Positions 12,701 through 24,700 of a stretch of DNA of 64,000 bases are shown here, one piece after another. A model generated the notes under the pieces. That model saw nothing but the letters and a program-made list of their open reading frames with translations, had not been told where the DNA came from and ran no database searches. The translations under genes and the position numbers were made by a program. The stretch comes from Stomorhina lunata. Its lineage: Eukaryota; Arthropoda; Insecta; Diptera; Rhiniidae. The DNA is taken from NCBI GenBank assembly GCA_933228675.1, contig OW121742.1, forward strand, positions 110,413,601-110,477,600, read 5' to 3'. Position 1 is the stretch's first letter; each line of letters opens with the position of its first letter.

Positions 12701-15700
12701 ATGTTATCTTTTAGTTTATTTTCATGTAATTTAATACTTTCACTTATTTCAATTTGGAAAATTTATTTTCTGATCTCTTCTCCTTGTGTGCTCAACATGA
12801 AGTCTTAACTAAAAGCTGTTATCCTTCTTTTAAAATTAGTTTAAAATACAAAAATATCTTAAGAAAAGAATAAGGTCAAGGATATGAAATGAAATTGTAT
12901 ACAATTTATATTTATGAAATAAATAAATATAAAAAAACCACTTGAGATATTTATTTCATTAAAATGAACTCAGTATTAAGATGTTACGAAAAAAAAAAAA
13001 CCGAAAAAAATGAACGACAGGAGGGGGTAAACTTACTTAAGGATAAAAACTAAAAAAAAAAAACTGAAAAAAGAAAACAGAAACTGAAAATCAAGTGCTT
13101 GTCATTAACCACCTTCTGTCTGTGTATGTGTGTGTTAAAAGTTGTATCAAAACAATGTTGGCAGGATACTCATCTACACCCCAAAGGTCCTGTGTCAGTC
13201 ATAACAACAAAAAAGAAAATTCTTATTCCTTACTTTTTTCCTCAAGTAATCTTATCATTCATTATTTTTATACCACAATATTCTCGGTTGAATAAAAATT
13301 TATATCAGCAAAAAAAAAAAGTAAAGTAAGAAATAATTTTATTTTAAACAAGTAAGAAAGCGCTATAGTCGGTCAAGCCGACCATACGATACCCTTCACC
13401 ACTAAGGTCAAAGGTTTTATTTTTCCTGTATAAAGACAAATATTTGCTAAATTTTGCCATCATACAAACATTTTCTCAAAACTTATATATTCAACCTGTT
13501 TCCGTCATTTGGACTTATATGAGAGCTAGGGTCAAATGTGGACCGATTATCTCGAAATTTGGCAAATTGATTACAGTTGTTACAAAAATTATGTATGCAA
13601 AAAATAAACTCAAAATTTTCATTATCTTTAGATTTACGAGCGTTTTAGTGATTTTTTGTCTCATTTAGTGAGTTTTTAAAGAAGAGTTTGTATGGGAGCT
13701 ATGGTCAAATGTGGACCGATTTCAACGAAATTTGGTACAGTGATTTAAGTTTACATAAGCAATATTTGTTTTAAATTTCATGAAAAAATGTTGATATTTG
13801 TGGCCAATATAGCAATTCCGGGAAGTGGGACCTATGGGAGGTACCATAAATAATGGACCGATTTTGACGAATTTCAATAGCCATGGTCCCATTATCAAAA
13901 ACATTATCTGTGCCAAATTTCATCAAATTATCTTTAGAACTGCGACCTGTAGTTTGATTACAAGGTTTACATGGGGGTCCAGCCAGCCAACCAGCCAGAC
14001 GGACGGACGGACGGACATAGCTAAATCGACTCATAAAGTGATTCTAAGTCTATTGGTATACTAAAAGGGCGGTATAAGATAAATATTTCTATGCGTTACA
14101 AACATCAGCACAAACTTATAATACCCTTTCCACCTATGGTGGTGAAGGGTATAAAAACTTAACATAAAACAGTTGGTAATACTAAAGAAGTGCTAAAATA
14201 AAAGTATTTCAGTCATAAAATTAACGTCGAGGAAATTGACTATAAGCGTAAAAACGCCATCTATTTTTCACGCACTTATTTCAATTTGTATCTTGTTAAT
14301 TTTGTGGTAAATTTTAAGTCCTATTCTAACCACCCCCCCCCCCCTCCTTTAAACAATTGTTCAATTTAAACTTTAGAAAATAGTTTGACATATTTACTTT
14401 ACTTATGGGAAACAAAAGGGCCCTGCCCGCCTTTGCTAAAGTAAGTTCTTAACATATTTAAATGTTTTTGTTTAAAATGTAACCAAAAGTTTTCTTAAAA
14501 AAAAAATACTTTTTTTTATTTAAAATAATACTTTTTTGCTTCAAAAAGTACTTATGTTTAGAAAAAAAGTACCAATTTTTCCACTTTTCTCCCCGGAATT
14601 TTCAAAAACTGGCCAGAATTTTCTCTTTATTTTTAGTATTGGTTAAAACGTAATTTTAATTAGGTTTCTATCGCTAATGGCTTATGAGCTATGATTACCA
14701 ATAATTCCCTGTTTTAGCCCATAAATTAAAAAGTACTTTTTTTAATTATATTTTGTTATATTTTAGTTATATTTTGACCTTAAATAAAAATCAAAATAGA
14801 AGTGGGTAAAAATTTGCAAATTTGTTTAACCTATGAGTTTTTTTTTTTTATTAAAAAAAGTACTTTTTTAATAAAAAATATACTTAAAGGGTTAAACAAA
14901 TTTGCAAAATTTTTACCCCCTTCTATTTTGATTTCTTTATTCCCTGTTTTAAACCATAACCTATAATCTACCAAATGTATTGTATATTTCTAGGTTTTAA
15001 GAAACCGAAAATACCCTTCAGCGTTTCCAAATCTTGTTTAAAAGTTACTAAATGAAAAGTACCAACAAATAGTTTATTATACCTACCCCCATTTGGCCCT
15101 AATCTTAAAAGGAACCAAACATACATATGTCCTCCACTTTTTGTTAAGGATATACACATTTACCTTTCCCGTTTTTACCCTTTTTTAATGTTTTTTGGAA
15201 TTGGGGTTTTTATGGGAGTTATTTTAAAATTTAGACCATATGCTAGATTGTGGTCATATAAAACTTCTCGGTACTAAATTTTATCGATATCGAGTTGAAG
15301 GGGCTTCCGGGGCTGGAGTTATTGATGAGGAATATTAAGCCGAATTTCATCGAAAGGAGCTATCGTGTCTACAAAAGACAGAGAGACAGACTGACAAATA
15401 AACAGACAGACCGAAGAGAAAAATCGATAAATTATCTATAGAAAAGTAAAGTTATCGATAACTTTTCTATAGAAACTAAAGTAAGCGATATCTTTTCTAT
15501 AGAAAAGTAAAATTATCGATAATATTTCTTTAGAAAAGTAATGTTATCGATAACTTTTCTATAGAAAAGTAATATTATCGATAACTTTTCTATAGAAAAG
15601 TAAAGTTATCGATAACTTTTCTATAGAAAAGTAAAGTTATCGATAACTTTTCTATAGAAAAGTAAAGTTATCGATAACTTTTCTATAGAAAAGTAAAGTT

Positions 15701-18700
15701 ATCGATAACTTTTCTATGGAAAAGTAAAGTTATCAATAACTTTTCTATAGAAAAGTAAAGTTATCGATAACTTTGTAACGAACAAGTCAAAAAACATTTG
15801 TTACTTAGATAAGCAATATTTCAGTCTGGGCCTTTGGTGACTAATTATGTGCTCAAGTTTAACCTGCTCCTAAATATAGTTTAAAAGATAATAGTTATGA
15901 CGTTTGGGAGTTATTAACTAGCTAGCTAAAAGTCGTGTGTGGGTGGGTCCTTGTCGCTACTATCCGTTTTATCGCACATAAAATCCTTGTATCCTTATAC
16001 ATAATAATTTAGAACTCCCTTGCCTCTGTTATATGGAAAAAAAATGAGAATGGAATTAATCGAAACTGACACTAGGTTCCTAACAAAATATAAATAAACT
16101 GCTTTTGGTAAAATTCATGCTACATATACATAATGATTGCTACTTTAAGGTTCCCTAGATAGTTTTTGGGGACCTTCGCCTCGTGACCCTCCCAACCAAT
16201 GTTTCAGCGGCGAGAAATTTAGCTGAAACCCTCACGTCTATCATCCTATCAGTTTACATATGTAAGAAAAGTCTTAGATATTTATCTATCCATATTTATA
16301 ACAAACAATTTATTTTAAGTACTAAATCATATTTCTTTTTTTATAAATATTTATATAATTTTGTATATAAGAAAACAATTTTATATAATACGTAGCAATA
16401 AGTTGATTGTTAATGCAAATATGTTCAAAATAACTAACTCGAATTGTTAAGAATTCAAATATACAAATTTTAATGTTGATTGGGATTCTTCCCATTAAAA
16501 TAAAACAAAAAAATAGAAACAAATCGAAGATCAAAACATAAGAAAAAATCTATCTCAACTTTACAAGAACCGCAATATGTAATGAGAAACAAAAGCAATT
16601 TTGTTTTTTTTTATAAACAAAATGTTGTGAAACATTTGGGAGAACAATAAATAAGTACTCTTATAATTCAATAATATTTATAAATTGATTTTGCTTCTCA
16701 AAGAAATATGCAAACATAATAATTAAAAAAAAAAAAATCAAAATGTTTGATCACTCACCAAACGTAGTTAACATTTATCCAAGTTGCGTGTGATGTGTCT
16801 CGGAGGCCTCTTCGAACATACTGCATAGGGATGAATTTTTTTATAACAGAAAAAAAATGATGTTGCATATTTCTAAATCTTAATAATAATTTCATACATA
16901 ATATGTAGAATGATATACGTAAATATTAATGTAAATTAATGATAAATTGGGGAAATGTTAGGTCAAAATATAAGCAAAGTTTAGTGTTATTGAATATTAA
17001 ACATTTTGGAATATTATGTTATGTTTTACATATTGAAACTGGTTAAAATATTATGAAAAATTCAAAAGATTTAAGCAATAAGCACTTTTTTGTTGTATAA
17101 ATTGAATATTGTTGCATGATTACGAAAGTAAATGATTATGGAATTTTACAAATCGGTCATAGATTTAGGATCTTCACTAATTTGGTTAAATAAAGTAGAT
17201 TTTAGTTATCTAAATTAGATTATAAATATTATATTGTTGTTGTTAGAGCCTGTGGATAATTATATATGATACGTAGAATGTAGTGTAGAAGTAAATTTAG
17301 TTGAAGGTGTTAAATAATAGATGTAAATTACGTTTTAGGTTATGGTGATGTAAAGCAGGTTTAATTTTTAAGTAAATATTAATAATTTTAGTTCATTTTA
17401 TATAGATATCATGTATAGATTAAGTTTAGGCAGTTATTTGATGTAATATGTGGGTAAAATACGTGTAAATTAGATGTAAATTGAGTTGTTGGTTATTTTA
17501 ACATAATAATCTAACGTAAATTAGTTTTAGTTTTTAGGTAATAGACGTAAAGTATATTTTAAGTTCTTATTTAAGTAACTTAAGTAGATATGTAAATTAT
17601 TGTGTGTAAATGGATAATGTTGGTAATGTTGATGGGTATTTCTGGGACCCTCTATGTGGTTGATGGTTTCTCTTCTTCTTACGGTTTCGGATATTGCTTT
17701 TGCTTTAATATTGCTATATACTGCTTCTCACTAAAAATCTTGTTTTGAGAACGATGTATACTATCGGTTCCAGCAGTGACGTCACAAAATAAATAAAACG
17801 CAATATCACCAATGTTCTTTTGCTTATGATGAGAACACATTCCCAGACGACAGTGCTGGTCAAAATAAGGTGAATCATAAACGACCATGCAAATTTCACT
17901 TTCGATATATAATTTGCAAAATCTAATAAAGTAGAGCACAATTATAACACTTGCGTAATTAATATAATTAATCATTTTTACCTTGAGAATTGTGTAATTT
18001 TTCTAAGATCACGTTGTCGAGAATGGAATGATTTTTACAAGGAGAATTTTGTAGAAAGTTTCTTGAAATCTAGTGGGAATCAGAGTAGAATATTGGAAGT
18101 CTTCCTTTAAGAAAAAGAACCTCATGGGTCCTCGCGACTTTCGACTTTCTACGCAAAATAATCTTATTTAGAATTTCACACTTAAATTAATGAAAGTTAA
18201 TTATACCTCTTTTTTTTTCCACTTTTGTTAAAATCTTTAAATTTATTGAAATATATTTTAAATGATAAGGACCAAACTCGTTTCTTATGTTATAAATTTT
18301 ATCACTTTTAAAAAATCTTACTTTTGAATAATATATTTAAAACTTTCAGAGCGTCTGAATGGTTCGAGTGTTTAAAGTAAAAAGAAAGATTTTGGAAACC
18401 ACGAGACAAACTTTACTTTGGGTAATGTATGTAAATGTATACTGTTATATGAGGTATATTATATCTATTCTTTTACAAAAATTACTTTGTGGCAGCGTTA
18501 CCAAACTTACAACAACCTATTGTTTTACACACTATGTTTACACATGGATGACATGAGATAAACAATGTAAAATATTGAATAAATAAATTTTCCATACTTT
18601 TTCTTCTTAATAAAATACTTAAGTACAATATAGCATAAATATATGTAAAATAATTTAATAATCCGAAATATTATAGAAAAAAAATACAAATTTAAGTTTT

Positions 18701-21700
18701 CATCCAATTCTAAGAATAGGAAACTTTCGCGAATTTTACACATTCAATACCACAGATTAAGAGGAAAATTTTTAAAGAAATTTAAACAGTAAAAACAAAT
18801 TAATTAAGGTCAAATCGTTCACTACAACTTTTCCATAGAAAAGTAAACTTATCGATAACTTTTCCATAGAAAAGTAAAGTTATCGATAACTTTTCTATAG
18901 AAAAGTAAAGTTATCGATCATTTTTCTATAGAAAAGTAAAGTTATCGATAACTTTTCTATAGAAACTAAAGTAAGCGATATCTTTTCTATAGAAAAGTAA
19001 AATTATCGATAATATTTCTTTAGAAAAGTAATGTTATCGATAACTTTTCTATAGAAAAGTAATATTATCGATAACTTTTCTATAGAAAAGTAAAGTTATC
19101 GATAACTTTTCTATAGAAAAGTAAAGTTATCGATAACTTTTCTATAGAAAAGTAAAGTTATCGATAACTTTTCTATAGAAAAGTAAAGTTATCGATAACT
19201 TTTCTATGGAAAAGTAAAGTTATCAATAACTTTTCTATAGAAAAGTAAAATTGTCGATAACTTTTCTATAGAAAAGTAAACTTATCGATAACTTTTCCAT
19301 AGAAAAGTAAAGTTATCGATAACTTTTCTATAGAAAAGTAAAGTTATCGATCATTTTTCTATAGAAAAGTAAAGTTATCGATAACTTTTTCATAGAAATG
19401 TAAAGTTATCGATAACTTTTCTCTAGAAAAGTAATGTTATTGTTAACTTTTCTGTAGAAAAGTAAAGTTATCGATAATTTTTCTATAGAAAAGAAAAGTT
19501 ATGGATAACTTTCCTATAGAAAAGTAACATTATCGATAAGTTTTCTATAGAAAAATAAAGTTATCGATAACTTTTCTATAGAAAAGTAAAGTTATCGATA
19601 ACTTTTCTATAGAAACGTAAAGTTATCGATAACTTTTCCATAGAAATGGAAAGTTATCGATAGCTTTTCTACAGAAATAGCTATCAATCGATATATTTTC
19701 ATAGAAATAGAGAGTTATCGATAACATTTTTGTAGGAATAAAAAGTTATCGATAACTTTTCCATAGAAATGGAAAGTTATCGATAGCTTTTATACAGAAA
19801 TAGCTATTAATCGATATATTTTTCATAGAAATAGAGAGTTATCGATAACTTTTTTAGAGGAATAAAAAGTTATCAATAACTTTTCTGTAGAAATAGAAAG
19901 TTATCGATAACTTCTCTATAGAAATAGCAACTAATCGATAACTTTTCCATAGAAATATAAAGTTATCGATAACTTTTCTGTATTAATAAAAAGTTATCGA
20001 TAACTTTTTTATAAAAATATAAATTTATCGATATTTTTTCTATAGAATTAAAAAGTTATCGATAACTTTTTTATAAAAATAGAAAGTTATCGATAACATT
20101 TCTATATAAATAGAAAGACAGACAAACAGACAGACGGAAAGACAGACAGACAAATAGAAAGACAGACAGACGGAAAGATGGACAGACAAACACATTTTAA
20201 CAGAAAATTATTCGCCTTTAATAGTGTTCTATAGAAAATTATTCGCCTTTAATATTTTTATATATAAAATTATTCGTCTTTAATAATATTCTATAGAAAA
20301 TCATTCGCCTTTGAAAATTTCCTACGGAAAATCATTCGCCCCTTATAATTTTCTATAGAAAATTATTCGCCCTTAATAATTTTGTATAGAAAATTATTCG
20401 CCTTTAACGATTTTCTATAAAAAATTATTCGCCTTTAATAAATTTATTTAAAAAATTAATCGACTTTAAAAATTTTCTTTCAAAAATTATTCGCTTTTTA
20501 AAATTTTCTATTAAATATTATTCGCATTTAATAATATTCTATATAACATTATTCGCCTTTAATAATTTTCTATAGAAAATTATTCGCCTTTAAAAATATT
20601 CCATAGTAAATCTATAGCAAACTATTCGCCTTTAATCATTTTCTATAGAATATTATTCGCCGTTGTTAATTTTCTATACAAAATTATTCGCCCTTAATAA
20701 CTTTGTATAGAAAATTATTCGCCTTTAATAATTTTCTATAGAAAACTGTTCGGCTTTAATAATTTTCTATAGAAAATTATTAGCTTTAATAATTTTGTAT
20801 AGAAAATTATTCGCCTTTAATAATTTTCTATGGAAAATAATTCGCCTTAATAATAATTTAAAAATAATTTTCAGTAGAAAATTATTCGCCTTTAATAATT
20901 TTCTATAGAAAATTATTCGCCTTCAATAATTTTCTATAGAAAATTATTCGCTATTAATAATATTCTATAGAAAACGATTCGTCTTTAACAATTTTCTATA
21001 GAAAATTATTCGCATTTAATAGTTTTCTATAGAAAATTATTCGCCTTTGATAACTTTCAAACGAATAATTTTCGTTTGAAAGAAAAGGCCCTTAATAATT
21101 TTCTATAGAAAATTATTTGCCTTATTTCGCTTTAAAAAAAATTTATAGAAACTTATTCTACTTAAATAATTTTTTAAAGAAAATTATTCGCCTTCAAATA
21201 TTTTCTAGAGAATTTTTTCTCGATTTTTTTGCTTGAAATTTGAACTAAAATTTTTACTGAATTATTTAAAATATTTTTTACTTACTCTACTCCATCATAC
21301 ACTTGATTAAAACGTGTGAAAATGTTAGCATTTGCAGAACCACAGCGAAATGGGGAAGGAACTCCTGCAATAATAATAGTTATTATAGTTTGACTATAGT
21401 TTGGTTATAGTCAGAGTCTGACTATAAATTTGTTATAGTCAGATTCTGACTATAGTTTGAAATGCTCTTAATTTGTTAACAAAATGAAAATAATTTTGCT
21501 TGGCATACCTTCCCTTCAGGTATTCAACCTCTTCTTTTGCTGTTTAACAAGAATCCATTGGCTTTTTAAATCATTATCATTTTTTGTTTTTGCACTTTAA
21601 CTCACAATCACCTGACATTTATTTTAACTAAAAAAACTTAAAAGATTCTGCTGCACCAGATAACTGTCAAGATTTTATTTTAAAATTAAATTTTATTCTT

Positions 21701-24700
21701 TTATTTAACAAAACTTTTCACATAAATAAGCAATCGAGAAAGAGAGATGATTTTTTTTTTTACCACGAAAAAAGATTGAATTAAAATTCGCAGAAAAAAT
21801 GATAGTAAGAAGTAAGAGCAAATTAAAATGGGACAAAGGATAAGAAAATGATATTTTAGGAAAAAAGAGGGCGAATTGAGCTAAGAATGCAGTTTTATTG
21901 ATTTAAACTTAAGAAGTTTTTTATTGAATTTAGTTTCATTTCCATTAGATTTCTTTTAATTAATTAAGGCTGGTTCTTGTCTTAGCTAAGAATCTTAATA
22001 ATTTTGCTTTTATTTAAATTTTTGTTCAAGATTTTATTAACATCTTATATTTTTAATTACAGGTATCCAGTTCTGAATACTTTTCGGTTGTTTTTTGTAC
22101 CGAAGCCGGCTGTCAAGATGAAGAGTTTCTGCCCGCCATTAAAGGGGTCACCCTAGCGTAAGTGTCTAGCCTCTAGAGGATTTTATTACAAACTAACCCC
22201 CTTTATATAAATAAACAAAAAATAAAGTTATGACAAAATTATTAAACAAATTGTTCATGCAAAATTCGTACTATAAGCCTTTAATATTTTTATAATTCGT
22301 TTATGACTAAAGGGCTAAAACTTTTTATTTTTTTATAATTCTTTGAAATTTTTCTCATTTTTCTTAAAATTTCTTTCAGAAATGCTTTAAGCCAGTCTTT
22401 GAGAAGACGTAATCTTAGCTTTACCCAATTAACCATAACCGACAGTAATGACAATAATCAAACGCCGGCATTTTTGGAAGCGGGTAAGTTTCGCCTCAAC
22501 TAGAAAATACATTTAAGACACCAAACGTTTCCTTTCTGTATAGAAAATTATTCGCCGTAATCAATTTCCAGTAGAAAATATCTAGCCCTAATCCATTTTC
22601 TATAGAAAATCATTCGCCTTGAACAGTTTTTTACAAAAAATCATTCGCCTTAAAACAATTTTCTATAGAAAATCATTCGCCGTAATAATTTTTTTATAGA
22701 AAATTATTCCCCTTCATCAATTTTGTATAGAAAAATATTCGCCTTAATCAATTTTCTATAGAAAATAATTCGCCCTTAATAAATTTATATTTAAAATAAT
22801 TCTTCTTTAATAATTTTGTATAAAAAATCATTCGCCTTGAACAATTTTGTACCAAAAATCATTCGCCTTAAACAATTTTCTATAGAAAATCATTCGCCGT
22901 AATAAATTTTTTGTAGAAAATCATTCCTCTTCATCAATTTTGTATAAAAAGTATTCGCGTTGCACAATTTTCTACAAAATAGAATTCGCCGTAAGTAATA
23001 TTTTCTAGAAAACCATTTCGCTTCGTCAATTTCGTAAAGAAATATACTAGCCTTAATTGATTTTCTATAGAAAGTGTTTCGCCACTATCAGTTTTCTGTA
23101 GAAAATACATTTCTGTATAGAAAATTATTCTCCGCAATCAATTTCCAATAGAAAACATCTCTTCTTAATCAGTTTTGCAAAGAAAATCATTCGCCTTGAA
23201 CTATTTTATACAGAAAAGTATTCGCCTTAAACAATTTTCTTTAGATAATCATTTGCAGTAATAAATTTTTTATAGAAAATCATTCCCTTTCATCAATTTT
23301 GTATAGAAAAATATTCGCCTTAAATGATTTTTTGCAGAAAAAATATCGCCTTTAATAATTTTCTATTTAAAAGTATTCGCCTTAATTCATTTTGTATAAA
23401 AAACCATTCGCCTCGACCAGTTTTCTACAGAAAAGTATTCGCCGTAAATAATTTTCGCCTTTAACAATTTTCGCCTTTAACAATTTTTTATAGAAAATCT
23501 TTAGTCACTATCAGTTTTCTATAGAAAAATTCTTGCCTTTATCAATTTTCTATAGAAATTAATTCGCCGTAAAGTATTGTTCATAAAAATTATTCGCCTA
23601 AGTTATTTTTCCATAAAAAATCATTCGCCTTCAATATTTTTATATAGAAAATAATTCGCCTTTAATATTTTTCCATAGAATATCATTCGTCTGGACTATT
23701 TTCTATAGAAAATAATTCGCCTTTAATAAATTTCTATTTAAAGGTATTCGCCTTAATTAATTTTGTATAGAAAATCATTCGCCTTAAACAATTTTCTGCA
23801 AATTTTCGCCGTAGTAAATTTTTTCATAGAAAATCATTCTTGTTCATCAATTTTGTATAGAAAAATATTCGCCTTAAATGATTTTCTACAGAAAAAATTT
23901 CGCCTTTTATAAATTTATATTTCAAAGTATTCGCATTAATTAATTTTGTATAGAAAATCATTCGCCTTGAACAATTTTTTACCAAAAATTATTCGCCTTA
24001 AATAACTTTTAATAGAAAATCATTTTTCTTCATCAATTTTGTTTAAAAATATATTCGCCTTAATCGATCTATAGAAAATGTTTTGCCACTGTCGGATTTC
24101 TATAGCAAGATTTTTGCCTTTATCAATTTTCTATAGAAAACAATTCGCCTTAAAATATAGTCCATAAAAATTATTCGCCTTAGTTATTTTTCTATAAAAA
24201 ATCATACGCCTTCAATTTATTTCTATAGAAAATAATTCGCCTTGAATATTTTTCTATAGAAAATAATTCGCCTTAAATATTTTTCTATAGAATATCATTC
24301 GTCTTGACTATTTTGCTATAAAAAGAATTAGTCTTGATTATTTTTCTATAGAAAATATTCGCCTTGAAAATTTTCTATTGAAAATTATTTGCCTTAAATA
24401 TTTTTCTTTAGAAAATCATTCGCCTTAAATTTTATTCTGTAGAAAATCATTCGCCTTTAATATTGTCTAAAGAAAATTATTCGCCATTAATATTTGTCTA
24501 TAGAAAATTATTCGCCTCAAATAGTTTTCTACCAAAAACTGTTTGCCTTGAGTTATTTTCTATAAAAAACCATATTTATCTGCAGAAAATAATTCGTCAT
24601 TAATATTTTCAACAGAAAATTATTCGCCTGGAATATTTTCATTAGAAAATCATTCGCCTTGAATATTTTTCTATAGAAAAACATTCACATTTATTATTTT

